Shown here: positions 15,963 to 26,600 of the stretch, in pieces
Position numbering within the stretch: the first letter of the stretch is position 1
Layout: the number at the start of each line of letters is the position of its first letter
Assembly: GCA_017634595.1 (NCBI GenBank)
Contig: JAGBNC010000033.1
Coordinates: forward strand, 1 to 38,330
Source of the DNA: Bacteroidales bacterium
GTDB taxonomy: Bacteria > Bacteroidota > Bacteroidia > Bacteroidales > UBA932
DNA length: 38,330 nt
Direction of reading: 5' to 3'
The notes under the pieces: generated by a model
Database searches by the model: none
What the model saw: only the letters and a program-made list of their open reading frames with translations
What the model was told of the DNA's origin: nothing
Program-made: the position numbers and the translations under genes

Positions 15963-18416
15963 TTAGTGTTTTTCGCGTAAAATCATATAAGTAAGGCAGC
16001 TGCGTTCGCCCTTGCTGTCGGAGGGACGGTTTACGAGTCCTCCTCTGGAGGTGGTAGGGTTCCATACCCACATGGCGGAAGATCCGCCGCCGTCCATTCT
16101 CGTCACGCTCCATCCTCCGAGTTTTCGGGCAATGCGGTACATCTCGTAGGCTTTGACGCCCATGGAATACCACAACTGCCGGCCGTCAATCTCTACCAGC
16201 CAGACCTTCTTGCCGTCCTCGCTTACCACGGGGAAGGTGAGTGGATCGTAATTCGTGATGGATTGGTTGGTAACGGGTATTGTGGAAGTGCCGTCCTTGC
16301 CCTTGTCCATGATCTGGAACATGGTGGATTCGAGGGCCAGGATTGGCGTGCTTGCGTGGCCTTCCACGGTGATGTCGCACCTTAGCTCCACCGTATCACC
16401 CACCTTGACCGACTCCAGTTTGGAGGCGGCGCTGCCGCTGGCAGCAATGCCCACGCGGTTCTTCTGGCTGATGTAAGGCAGCTCGGAAATCAAGGACTTG
16501 CGGCCGTCGATCATGCTCACCACTTTGGCGGAGGCGTAGCCGGCATTGACCTTCATTGGCTCGGAGGAGTACTCGCAGATGATGTAGAGCACGTCCCTTG
16601 CCAGGTCGTTGACAAGCTTGGGATGGGCCGCGTGCGGCACGCGTACGTAGCGCGAAGTGAAAAGGTTGACGGGCGATACCGACGGGGAAGAGTGCCTCAG
16701 GGTGGTATCGTTGACCGAGTAGAACGGGTGCTCGGTGCCGCCGGTGCGGAGCTTTCCTGTGAAGGCCTTCTTGCCGCAGGCGGCTGTGCCGTCGGTGTAC
16801 ACCGCAAAGCACCAGGAGTGGTTCACGAGCCTGTTTACCACGGACGGATTGTTGATGTACACAGGCTCGCAGTCCTCTACGTGGAAGCCGCGCGAGATTC
16901 CATTGTTGGAGTCGAAAAAGCAGCAGTTGGTGCCGGCCAGTATGGCCTGTCCTTGATTGCGCTTGCGGGTGCAGAGCTGCGAGAGGGTCTCGCGTATATT
17001 GTAGCCGTTGTTGTTGTTTCCGTTGCCGTTGGGGTTGGGGAACACGTCGTCGGCCACTGCGCTCGAGAGCTCGATTCCGGGGTCGGAAAGGTCGATTTCA
17101 AGCACATGCATGTGGCGCGGAACCAGTGAGAATGAGTAGTGTGTATAGGTGGCTCCGCTGTGCAGCGGGATACTTTCTACCACGTCCCAGTCATAGTAGG
17201 ACTCGGCGGTCCAGTCGATGTGGTTGTCTTCGATTTCGTATCCCGCGGAGGCGTTCATCATCGAGTTGAGGATGGCGTCGGATGGCGCGGCGGATGGGTT
17301 GGATGCGTATTTGTCGTAGTCGCCCACATGGCCGGCGCCTGTATTACCGGTGAAATTCTCCCTCACTTTGTTATACGAACATCCCCAGCCGGGACCCAGG
17401 ATTCCGGATATCTTGCCGAGTATGGCTCCGTTGTTGGTGCATTTGGAGATGACTCCATCGTTGTGCCCAACCAGGCCGCCTTCCTTGCATGGAACGCTGA
17501 CCAGAATATTGCCGTTGTTGACGCAACCGAAGTTCTGCATGTCGTTTCCGAGCTTCGAGAGGGCGTCAGTGTAACCGGCTATTCCGCCGATGCTGATGTT
17601 CTTGCCGGGGCCGCCGTTTTCCTTCATGACGAGTGTGGCATTGTTGGTGACCTTCTCAATCTTGGTTGAAATCGCCGTTCCTACTATGCCGCCGATCTGC
17701 GCTGCCTGCGCAGATGTGCCTTTGAATTCTACCCTGCTGCCCTCGCTTCCGAAGCTGAGATTCTCAATAGTGATGCCTTTTGCATAACCTATGAGTCCTG
17801 CGTACGGATACTTGGACAGATCGACGCTCCAGTTGACGTTCTTTATGGTGTGTCCGTCGCCGTCAAATCTGTATGTCAGCGGGTTGGACTGCGAACCGGC
17901 AGGGATCCATTCTTTGATGGAAGAAGCGTCGATGTCGTTCATCAGCTTCACGACGCCGTCCACAAGGTAGAGGGCTATGGAGCCTTCTCCGTGTGTGGCT
18001 TTGGAGAAGCCCACAAGGTCTTCTGCGGTGTAGATGCCGCGACGGCCGGTGTCGCCGTTGCCTGCTTGTTGGTTGACGATTACCTTGGCGGATTCTCCGT
18101 CAAGATTGCTGATAGTCAGTTCTGCGGTGCGCTCGCTGGTGGTCTTGTTCTCTTCGACCGCTATTGTCATCTGCTGCGGCTCAGCCGAACCCTTGCCGCT
18201 TACCGTGACAGCCTTGAGCCAAGCCTTGCCGGAACGTGCGTACCAGTCGGAAGACGACGAGAGAGTGATGGTCTTCTGCTCCCCGAGCGCCGCCACGTTC
18301 ACGGAGAGAAGGGACACCACAAGAGGAGTTTTCTCCTCCTGCGGCTGCCTCTCCGCGCAGGCCGTAAGCAGCGCTGCGGACAGTAGAATAATAAATGAGT
18401 TACGAAGTATCGTCAT
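15963..18416 (-). CDS. GLUG-repeat lipoprotein with C-terminal phosphodiester glycosidase (NAGPA-like) domain
   Basis: The 817-residue lipoprotein (signal ending LLTAC) has a BACON-like domain (about 30-120, with SSSSDWYARSGKAWLKA and VIVNQQAG) and a GLUG beta-helix (about 125-400, opening with LMNDIDASSIKEWIPAG and RFDGDGHTIKNVNW). From about 420 to the end comes a domain with the hallmark of phosphodiester glycosidases (DUF2233/NAGPA): TRMDGGGSSAMWV near residue 775, followed by NRPSDSKGERSCLTYMIL. NAGPA, the mannose-6-phosphate uncovering enzyme, removes GlcNAc from a sugar-phosphodiester; bacterial members act on other sugar phosphodiesters. It is encoded 3 bases after susD and is probably displayed on the cell surface. 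The family call is strong, the substrate is unknown. Confidence 0.85.
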   Translation of the reverse strand: MTILRNSFIILLSAALLTACAERQPQEEKTPLVVSLLSVNVAALGEQKTITLSSSSDWYARSGKAWLKAVTVSGKGSAEPQQMTIAVEENKTTSERTAELTISNLDGESAKVIVNQQAGNGDTGRRGIYTAEDLVGFSKATHGEGSIALYLVDGVVKLMNDIDASSIKEWIPAGSQSNPLTYRFDGDGHTIKNVNWSVDLSKYPYAGLIGYAKGITIENLSFGSEGSRVEFKGTSAQAAQIGGIVGTAISTKIEKVTNNATLVMKENGGPGKNISIGGIAGYTDALSKLGNDMQNFGCVNNGNILVSVPCKEGGLVGHNDGVISKCTNNGAILGKISGILGPGWGCSYNKVRENFTGNTGAGHVGDYDKYASNPSAAPSDAILNSMMNASAGYEIEDNHIDWTAESYYDWDVVESIPLHSGATYTHYSFSLVPRHMHVLEIDLSDPGIELSSAVADDVFPNPNGNGNNNNGYNIRETLSQLCTRKRNQGQAILAGTNCCFFDSNNGISRGFHVEDCEPVYINNPSVVNRLVNHSWCFAVYTDGTAACGKKAFTGKLRTGGTEHPFYSVNDTTLRHSSPSVSPVNLFTSRYVRVPHAAHPKLVNDLARDVLYIICEYSSEPMKVNAGYASAKVVSMIDGRKSLISELPYISQKNRVGIAASGSAASKLESVKVGDTVELRCDITVEGHASTPILALESTMFQIMDKGKDGTSTIPVTNQSITNYDPLTFPVVSEDGKKVWLVEIDGRQLWYSMGVKAYEMYRIARKLGGWSVTRMDGGGSSAMWVWNPTTSRGGLVNRPSDSKGERSCLTYMILREKH

Positions 18417-18419
18417 CTG

Positions 18420-20255
18420 TTAGTCGTCGAATGAAACACCATCGTCCCATCCGGGATTCTGGGTCAGTGCTCCGTGAGTGATGGAGCGCTGGTCGGCGGG
18501 AATCGGCCAGAGGTAGTCGCGGCTGTCGTCCCATGCGTAGTCCTCTGCAGCATAGTAGGTAAGGAATCCCTTGTCACCTTCCGACAAGGTGAAGTTGCCT
18601 CCTATCTCTATTTGATTGGTGGCTGGAGCTTTAGTCGAAGGCTTGGAACCCTTGTAAAGCAGGAGGTCGATGGAGCCGTCACCGTCGAGGTCATACTCTC
18701 CGAGGCCGGGCACATAGATGCCCTGTGCGCCTGCGGTGGCCTTGGGTGTGAGCCACTTGCCTTCGCCCCAGCGCAGCAGGTCCCACTGACGGAAGCCCTC
18801 GCAGAAGAGCTCTACGGTGCGCTCGCGGCGGATTTCCAGTATGGCTGCCTTCTGGGCGCCCTTGGCGTTGGGATAATATGCGGCCATGAGTGCATCTTCG
18901 GTGGCGGGGACGCTTGCCATAGCGGGCATTCCCACGCGGGCGCGAAGTACATCAATAGTCCTGGCCACGTCTTCATTGGTAAGCTCGCCCAGTTCGGCCT
19001 TGGCCTCAGCATAGTTGAGGAGCACTTCTGCGTAGCGGAGCAGGGGATAGTCGGTGGTGGAAGTGGTAGCTGTCTCGTGGTTGGAGTCGGAGATGAACTT
19101 AATCACCCTATATCCGTTGAAGGTGCGCTCGAACGAAAGCTGCTCGTGGGCGCTTGCTCCGAGGGCTACGTAGGAAGGTCCGTGAAGCGACTGGGCCATA
19201 CGGGGATCCCTATTGGCAAATGCATCTGCATAGGAGAGTGTCTGCCAGCCTGTACGGTTCTGGATGGGAGTGCCGTCGCTCTGCAGGTAGTGGTTCACGA
19301 AGCGTGCAGTAGCGCTGCGGTGCTGGTTCTTGAAGTCGAACTGGACGCCGTGGCGAACCAGTACATCGACGCTATAGCGGCGTGAGAGTATGGTCTCGTC
19401 GGTCTCTGCATCCTCGAGGATGAAGTACTCGCGATAAGATGCATTGGTGGCTTTGGGGGCCAGCTTGAGGGTGTTTCCGGTGTAAAGCTTGCGGGTGCCG
19501 ATGAGCTTGCCTGCGGCATCGGCCGCCTGGCGGAGGAACCATTCGGAAGAGATGGTGGCTTCGTCGTAGGTCTCGGTTTCGTTCGGGACATATGCTGTGC
19601 CAGCATGATACTTGCGGAACGTGCCTTCATATAGTGCAATACGGCTCTTGAGTGCAAGGGCGGCGTCCTTGGACACGTGATATACTGCCTGCTCCGACCA
19701 CTTTGCAGGAAGGAGTTCGTATGCCCTGTCGAGGTCCTGGATGGCTTTCATCATCACGTAGCCTCTGTTGTCGCGGGGCCTCTTGAGGTCAAGCGAATCG
19801 CTGGAGCCGATTACATGGTCGTACCAAGGTATATCGCCGTACATACGGACTTTGTTGAAGTAGAACCAGGCGCGGAAGAAGTAGCATACACCGTCGTACA
19901 TTCCCTTTACGGATTCGTCGGGGCACTTGTTGTTCTCCAGCATATAGTTGATGTTGCGCAGCGGCTTCCAGGTGCCTTCGCTCCATGATTTGGACGACGG
20001 GGTGCGTGTGCCTTTCTGGATTGCCGACAGCGATGCTGACGAATAACTGTCGTCGGCACTGAGCTCGGCAAGGTCGTCGGCGCTGGGAAGTATGTCGTTG
20101 TAAAGCTTGTTGGCCCAGAGGTCAAGCTCTGCCTTCGAGGAGAAGAAAGAACCTGGCGAAAGGTAAGTCTCCGGAGCCTTTGTAAGGAAGTCATCGCAAG
20201 CAGTTAACGAGGCTGCTGCGGCAAATATGGCAAGAGGTATAAATATCTTTTTCAT
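18420..20255 (-). CDS. susD: SusD/RagB-family surface glycan-binding lipoprotein
   Basis: The 611-residue lipoprotein (signal ending LTAC, then DDFLTKAPETYLSP) has the typical SusD start and TPR-like helices. The C-terminal region ILEIRRERTVELFCEGFRQWDLLRWG is diagnostic of the RagB/SusD family. SusD proteins form a lid over the SusC barrel and capture ligand at the surface. It begins 5 bases after susC, and its stop lies 3 bases before the phosphodiester-glycosidase gene, so all three are one transcript. The ligand cannot be predicted from this sequence, but the enzymes downstream suggest a phosphate-containing glycan or conjugate. Confidence 0.95.
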   Translation of the reverse strand: MKKIFIPLAIFAAAASLTACDDFLTKAPETYLSPGSFFSSKAELDLWANKLYNDILPSADDLAELSADDSYSSASLSAIQKGTRTPSSKSWSEGTWKPLRNINYMLENNKCPDESVKGMYDGVCYFFRAWFYFNKVRMYGDIPWYDHVIGSSDSLDLKRPRDNRGYVMMKAIQDLDRAYELLPAKWSEQAVYHVSKDAALALKSRIALYEGTFRKYHAGTAYVPNETETYDEATISSEWFLRQAADAAGKLIGTRKLYTGNTLKLAPKATNASYREYFILEDAETDETILSRRYSVDVLVRHGVQFDFKNQHRSATARFVNHYLQSDGTPIQNRTGWQTLSYADAFANRDPRMAQSLHGPSYVALGASAHEQLSFERTFNGYRVIKFISDSNHETATTSTTDYPLLRYAEVLLNYAEAKAELGELTNEDVARTIDVLRARVGMPAMASVPATEDALMAAYYPNAKGAQKAAILEIRRERTVELFCEGFRQWDLLRWGEGKWLTPKATAGAQGIYVPGLGEYDLDGDGSIDLLLYKGSKPSTKAPATNQIEIGGNFTLSEGDKGFLTYYAAEDYAWDDSRDYLWPIPADQRSITHGALTQNPGWDDGVSFDD

Positions 20256-20260
20256 AATCG

Positions 20261-23200
20261 TCAGAATGTAATGTCAACACCGAAGGAGAAGGTCCTGGAG
20301 TAAGGATAAACGATATCCTCGGCGACGCCGGTGGTGGCGACTTCGGGGTCTATGTACTTGGTTGCCTTCTTGAGGGGTGACCAGTAGAAGAGGTTCTCGC
20401 CAGAGAAGTATATGCGGGCTTTCTCTATGATCTTGTTCTCGGGCAGGGGCAGGGTGTAGCCCACGGTGAGGTTCTTCAGACGCAGATATGCTGCGCTCTG
20501 CAGCCAGTAGTCGGAAGCAAAGATGTTGCTTCCGGTGCAGATGCGGCCGCGCTGCCTTGGATAGATTGCCTTGCTGTTGTCTGCGCCGGGTTCGGCCGAC
20601 CAGCACTTGCTGAGGAAGTCCTTGGGGATGAAAGAAGGACGATGATAGGAGTAAGGTCCCCAGTAGTAGAGGCAGTTGGATGCAGGCATCCAGTCCATCT
20701 TGCCTACGCCCTGGAAAAATACGCTGATGTCAAGTCCGGCCCAGCTCACATCGCCCCTGAATGCATAATTGTAACGGGGAAGGCTGTTTCCTATGACCAT
20801 ACGGTCGCCGGGGTCGTCGAGGGTATTGGCTCCCGAGTTGATGGCGGGGTTGTCATCAATGTTGACATACTTGATATCGCCAGCCATAAGGTGGTTCCAT
20901 GGAGCCGCCTGGCCTTTGATGCCCTTGTTGACAGTGCCGAAAGAGTCGTGTGCGGCTTCCCAGGCGGCAGCTTCTTCATCGGTGGCGAAGAGGCCGTCGG
21001 TCTTGTAACCCCAGATCTCTCCGAGTTCTTTACCGATGTAGCTGTCACTCAGGAGTTTGTCGGGGTTGTTGAACTTGGTGATAAATGTGCGGAAGTCGCC
21101 CAGTGTGGCGGTGACTCCATAATACAGAGGCTTGCCGGCCAAGCTTACGTTGTCTTTCCAGCTGACAGCGATTTCGTATCCTCTGGTAGTAAGGTCTGCG
21201 GCGTTCTCCTTGGGAGCGGCCTCACCATATACGTAGGGCAATGTCATTGCTTTGGTGAGCATGTTCTTGGTGTCGCGGATGAAGAAGTCGGCAGTGAGGG
21301 TGAGACGGTTGCGGAAGAAACCGAGGTCGATGCCTATATTCTTTGAAATCACGGTCTCCCAGGTAAGGCTGCTGGAAACGGGGGAGCTTGCGTAAGCCTG
21401 TCCTGCATTCGTGGTCCCGTCGAAGGTATAGCCGCCGAGTGTGCTTGTTTTGATGGTATCCCAGTAGTAATAATCGTCAACCTGCTGATTTCCAAGTGTT
21501 CCGTACGATGCGCGGATCTTGAAGTTGTTGACTATCGGTCTGATGTTGGTCCAGAAAGGCTCTTCAGATATTCTCCAGCCCACAGATGCTGAAGGGAAGA
21601 AGCCCCAGCGGTGGCCTTTGGGGAAGCGGGAAGAACCGTCGTAGCGCCCGGAGAGTTCCAGTAGATAGCGTCCGTCGTAATCGTAATTGATACGTCCGAA
21701 GAAGCCAAGCGTACGGTAGGCTGATACGTTGCCGGAAGCCTTCTCGATCTCGCCGTTGGCCATGTTGATGTAAGCAAGGCTCGGGCTCATGGAACCTTTC
21801 TGCTGAATCATCAGGCTGCGTCCGTAATAATCGTCATAGTTGGCGCCGAGAGTCGCGGACACGTTGTGTGCTCGGCCGAAGGTATTGTGGAAATTGAACC
21901 AGGCGTTGGCGACGTTGCCGTTCTGATAGTAGTTGTACTCTCGGTAGAAGTCGTACACGGAACCGTTGGAGAAGTATCCGCCGGACAGACCGTTGCCTTG
22001 GTACATCCTCTTGTTTACGTTGTCGTAACTGTTGGGAGTGGGGTTGCTGCGGTATCCTGCCTGGCGGTCACGGCGACGATATGTGTAATCGGCTGTGAAG
22101 TCGAGCCATTTTGTGATGTGGGCAGTCAGGCGGCTGGTCCAGGTCCAGTAGTTATTGACGTTGGAGTTGTGATTGGAGTCGGCAAGCATCACGCCGGCAC
22201 GGCCGCTCATGAGGGGAGATGTGGCGCCGGTCATGAATCCCGGTACCATGTTGATGGTTCCGTCGGGGTTGTAGGGGACGTAAGTCGGGCTTACGTTCTG
22301 GGTGATGTTCCAAGTTATGCCCTGGTTCACGAAACCGGTGGAGCCGTCTATTTCCCAGAATCCGCCCCAGTCATAGTCGGTACGCTGCAGACTTACGTTG
22401 GTGGAGAAGTCGAGCCAGGAGGTGATCTTGGCGTCAACCTTGCTGCGCAGGGACAGGCTGTTCAACATATCGGAAGCATATCCCTTGAATACGCCCTCAC
22501 GGTAGAGGTAACGTCCGGATACATAGTACTTTACCTTGTCGTTGCCGCCACGTACGGTGATGTTGTGCTCGGTCTCGGGACGGGTCTTCTTGAACAGGAA
22601 GTTGTACCAGTCGAAACTGGCAAGATATACGTAAGTGTTGGTGCCGGTGGCGTCGGGGATGACCCAGGGACGGGCGGGATTTTCGCTTACGTCTCCGTGG
22701 CGCTCCTTAAGCATCTCGAGCTGCTCGTCCGAATAGGTAAAAGCGCCATCTCCTGTAAGGGTCTTGTAGAAACTGTTGCACAGGGTCACGTAGTCGTAGC
22801 CGTCGGTGATGAAGTCGGTGCTGGTGGTGTTCTGGGACAGGCTGTAGCGGCCGTTGTAGCTGATCTGGGCCTTGCCTGTCTTTCCGCTCTTGGTGGTGAT
22901 GAGTATGACGCCGGCGGAGGCCTTTGCACCATAGATTGCGCATGAAGAAGCATCCTTGAGGATGGAGACGCTCTCTATATCGTTGGGGCTGACCTGCGTG
23001 AGGGAAGCCTCGATGCCGTCGACGAGTACCAGAGGGGAACCGCTGTTGAGGGACACCTTGCCTCGGATGTTCACGCTGTAGTTGTTGCCTTCGAGGGAGC
23101 CGGAATTCTGGGTGAGCACCAGCGAAGGATCAGCACCCTGAAGGGCCATGGCTGCGTTGGTAACGGGACGGGCGTTGAGGTCCTTGCCGTCGATGACGCC

Positions 23201-23575
23201 CACGGCGCCGGTCAGGTTGACCTTCTTCTGGGTGCCGTAACCCACCACCACAAGCTCTTCGAGCATGGTGTTTTCAGTGTCCATAGTGATGACGAACGGG
23301 GAAGTCTCATGACCTGTGATGGTGATGACCTTGTCGTCGAAGCCGATGAAAGAAATTGTCACTTCTGCAGGGAAACTCATTCCGTCCAGAGTGAATTTTC
23401 CGTCGTTGTCGGTGAGAGCGTACTTGCCGCTCTTGTCAACAAGCGAGGCGCCCACAAGAGGCTCTCCCATCTTGTCGACCACAGTACCGGAGACGGAATC
23501 CGGGGTCTGTGCCTGAAGCTCTGCGCTCAAGCTGAGAGGCAGAAGCATCGTGAGCAGGATTAAGATTTTTTTCAT
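20261..23575 (-). CDS. susC: SusC/RagA-family TonB-dependent outer-membrane transporter
   Basis: The 1104-residue protein has a signal peptide (1-23), a carboxypeptidase-regulatory-like domain (27-103, SGTVVDKMGEPLVGASL), the TonB-box-like EELVVVGYGTQKK (106-118), and a plug with VNIRGKVSLNSGSPLVLVDG and SILKDASSCAIYGAKASAGV. A 22-strand barrel ends in FSFGVDITF. It imports bulky ligand across the outer membrane with SusD, powered by TonB. No TonB, ExbBD or anti-sigma/ECF pair lies nearby, and the N-terminus lacks the signalling extension used with such pairs. Control must therefore come from elsewhere, probably through the operator upstream of 27804. It starts 26 bases after the DUF4886 lipoprotein gene. 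Confidence 0.97.
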   Translation of the reverse strand: MKKILILLTMLLPLSLSAELQAQTPDSVSGTVVDKMGEPLVGASLVDKSGKYALTDNDGKFTLDGMSFPAEVTISFIGFDDKVITITGHETSPFVITMDTENTMLEELVVVGYGTQKKVNLTGAVGVIDGKDLNARPVTNAAMALQGADPSLVLTQNSGSLEGNNYSVNIRGKVSLNSGSPLVLVDGIEASLTQVSPNDIESVSILKDASSCAIYGAKASAGVILITTKSGKTGKAQISYNGRYSLSQNTTSTDFITDGYDYVTLCNSFYKTLTGDGAFTYSDEQLEMLKERHGDVSENPARPWVIPDATGTNTYVYLASFDWYNFLFKKTRPETEHNITVRGGNDKVKYYVSGRYLYREGVFKGYASDMLNSLSLRSKVDAKITSWLDFSTNVSLQRTDYDWGGFWEIDGSTGFVNQGITWNITQNVSPTYVPYNPDGTINMVPGFMTGATSPLMSGRAGVMLADSNHNSNVNNYWTWTSRLTAHITKWLDFTADYTYRRRDRQAGYRSNPTPNSYDNVNKRMYQGNGLSGGYFSNGSVYDFYREYNYYQNGNVANAWFNFHNTFGRAHNVSATLGANYDDYYGRSLMIQQKGSMSPSLAYINMANGEIEKASGNVSAYRTLGFFGRINYDYDGRYLLELSGRYDGSSRFPKGHRWGFFPSASVGWRISEEPFWTNIRPIVNNFKIRASYGTLGNQQVDDYYYWDTIKTSTLGGYTFDGTTNAGQAYASSPVSSSLTWETVISKNIGIDLGFFRNRLTLTADFFIRDTKNMLTKAMTLPYVYGEAAPKENAADLTTRGYEIAVSWKDNVSLAGKPLYYGVTATLGDFRTFITKFNNPDKLLSDSYIGKELGEIWGYKTDGLFATDEEAAAWEAAHDSFGTVNKGIKGQAAPWNHLMAGDIKYVNIDDNPAINSGANTLDDPGDRMVIGNSLPRYNYAFRGDVSWAGLDISVFFQGVGKMDWMPASNCLYYWGPYSYHRPSFIPKDFLSKCWSAEPGADNSKAIYPRQRGRICTGSNIFASDYWLQSAAYLRLKNLTVGYTLPLPENKIIEKARIYFSGENLFYWSPLKKATKYIDPEVATTGVAEDIVYPYSRTFSFGVDITF

Positions 23576-23601
23576 TTATGCTTGTTATTTGTTTTGATTG
23601 G

Positions 23602-26600
23602 TTATTCGTTGTAGAACTTGATGTTGGCGGATGTCATGGTGCTGTTGGAGCTGTTGGCCTGGCCAGCATACTGGAAGTAGTTGTCTGCGGTGAGGGTGAC
23701 GTACTCGGTGCCGGAAGTGCTGTATTTGCCGACCCGGCCGCTGACGTGGCAGTTGCTGAATGTCGATTTTTTGTTGCACTGGCCATAGAGGGCGCCGGTG
23801 TAAGTCTGTTCGCCTGTAAGATTGAAGTTGCTTGACACTATGTCTGCGCCTATGCTCGAGCAGTCCTTCATCTGGACGCTGTCGTGGTTGATGAGGCATA
23901 TTATGCCGGCTGCGCTGGCGCTCTGGCTGACTATGTTGCCTTTATTGACGCATCCTTCGAGTGAGCAGCCGACGGCGGCAATGCATGTGATGCCGCCTAT
24001 GCGGTAGTTTCCACCCTGCATGAAATACAGATTGCCGTTGTTGGTGCAGTTCTTGAGGATAGCGTACTGCTGTGCCGCGGACAGAATGCTGGAGGTGCGT
24101 CCGGCGGTGCTGTAAATGTCGGCATCGTTGACGCATTCAGTGAAGGTCGCTGTCTTGGTGTTGCCTTGGTTTGTGGACAAGCCTGCAATGCCTCCCAGCT
24201 GTACTCCGTTGCCGCCGTTTCCTTTGTTGCCGCCGCAGGAGAACGGGGCGTCAGCGCTGCCTATTGCTCCTGCATTGTACAGTTTGCTGAGAGTTGCATT
24301 CTGGTCTGAAGGATGTACCCAGCCTACGAGACCGCCGACCACAACTCTGCCGGCTGCGGCATTGTTGGTCAGTGAAGAAGTTCCGCCACCGCTTACGGGA
24401 GCGTAGTTCTTGACGTTCTCAATCTGGGCTCCCTTTACGAGTCCCGCAAGCGTTCCGAAGCACCCTGCCACTCCGGTAGAAATGCTCATAGAGCAGGTGG
24501 AGTCGAAGGTGAGATCTTTGACCGCGGCTCCGTCACCTATGCCTCCGAAGAAGCCGCACACCGTGTTGGCTTTAGTAGGGGCGAACGACATATTGAGGCC
24601 CTTGATGGAATGGTTCTGGCCGTCGAAGGATCCATTGAAAACGTTTCCTGAGATGGTGATAGAAGTTGCCCCCCAACTTGACAAGGTGCAGTTGCCGATG
24701 GGGGTCCAGTCTGTTATTGAAGAACAGTCTATGTCGGCGCTAAGGGTGACTTCAGCATTTATGGCATCGGAATCGCCGCTGTTTACGCTTGCTGCGAAGG
24801 CGAGAAGCTCTTCTGCATTGGAAATGCTGATTTTCTTGGTCTCAGTGGGAGTGTCTTCTCCGCCGATTCCGGTCATGTCGGTCACTGTGTAAGGATTGGC
24901 AATTGCGTAGCGTGCCGCCATGAGAGCTACTGGAGCGTTGGCGTCGGTTACGTGAGTTCCGTCCGCGCTGTAGCGGTAGCTGTTGGAATCGAGTTTGAGA
25001 TTGCCGTTGAAGGGACCTATGATAGTCTCGAATACGGTGCAGGAAGCGCCGTAACGGGCGATTCCGAGGTCCATGTGGTAACCGTCACGGGTCAGGCCCA
25101 TGTCGTTGTTGAGCTTAGAGGTGCGGAGGTTCTGGAGCATGGCTCCGGTAGAGATCACCCCGTCGAATCCGCAGGTCTCCACGGCGGTCTTTGCCTGTGC
25201 GGCTATGACTTTCCACATGCCCGCCTGGTCGCTGAAAGGCTTCGTAACGTTTTGGGCCCTTGACAGATCGTGATATGCCTGCGACAGTATGTAGTAAAGC
25301 TTGGGGTTGCCGCCCAGGCCTGCCTGAGCCTCCTTGATTTTGCTGACTATGCCGCTGACGGCTGTCTTCTCGTCGTCGGTCCAGCCCCATGCAAGCAACC
25401 TTCCGGTGTGCTCCTGGACGGTGACCACATCGTATTTCTGGCTTGCTGCGACCTGGCTCAAGGAATAGCCTGAAACGTCTGTCCATGATGTCTCGCCGGG
25501 GTTGCAGATGTAGCAGTGGTAGTCGCTTGATGTGCTCCACCCGTTGTTGTATTCGGGTACGGTGCGGCCGCCGTAGTACATATGGACCATTTGGATCTTA
25601 TTCAGACCTGCCGCCGCGAGTATGCCGGGAAGGTGCTCCACTGCATCTTTTGTGAAGCTGTTGCCGATGAAGAATATGCGGAAGTCGGCTTCCACGTTGA
25701 GGTCCGTAACCGGCTTTTCACCGGTGATGATGTCGTAGGTGATGTTGGTGTAAGTGCCTGCGTTGGAGGTGTTGGGGCCGAGGTAGTTGATCTTGCCGGC
25801 TTCGCTGTAGAGGTCATATTCGTAAGTGCCTCCGTTGTACTTGCCCACCTTTCCGGATGCATGGCAGTTGTTCCATGTGCAGTTCTGGTTGATATAGCCG
25901 AAGAACACACCGCGGTACTGGCTGTCGGAGATGATTCTGCCGTAGTTCTCGCACATTGAGTAAGTTACGCCGGGGGCGTTGGGGAGTGATACCAAGCCTC
26001 CCACGCGGGCCTCGGTGGTCGATACCAGGTCGCCGTAGTTCTTGCAGCGGGTCATTGTAGAACCGTTTGCAGTGATGCAGGTGATGTTGCCCAAGCGGCC
26101 GGCGCCTTTGCTGGCCATTGTGTTCAGCTGGTCGCCGTGGTTTTCGCATCCGGTGATATCGGTGCAGGAGTTGGCGGCCGCCACTATTCCGGAGGTGCGT
26201 CCGGCCTGGGATGTAAGGCTGCCGTAGTTGTTGCAGTCGGCAATCTTGATGCGTTTGGAATTGCCTACAGGGGCATTAGCAAATCCTACTATGCCGGCAA
26301 TGTGTATGCCACTTGCGCCGGCAGCCATGTTTGCGCTGTTGGTGCAGTTGATTTCGCCGTGGTTGTGTACGCTGTCGATGGTCACGCCCTGGTCCTTGGC
26401 ATACACTCCGCCTATGAGGGCCATGTGGAAGAGCCCTGTGGCTCCGCCCTTGTATGTCATGGGAGCGTAGCTGGTGACGTCGCGCACTTGACCGTCATAC
26501 ACCACGCCGGCTATCATGCCTGCGCTCAGGGATACCGAGCTGTTGACGGTAAGGGAGCAGTTGTCCTCTATCACGAAGTTCTGGACGAGTGCTCCGGGGC

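Noticed and set aside
18034-18423. Short plus-strand frames in the 18 kb region
   Set aside because: They lie opposite the N-terminus of the phosphodiester-glycosidase gene and show no independent start signals.
21866-22945. Plus-strand frame of 359 codons opposite susC
   Set aside because: Composition is Gly/Val/Ala rich with no domain; susC is intact here.
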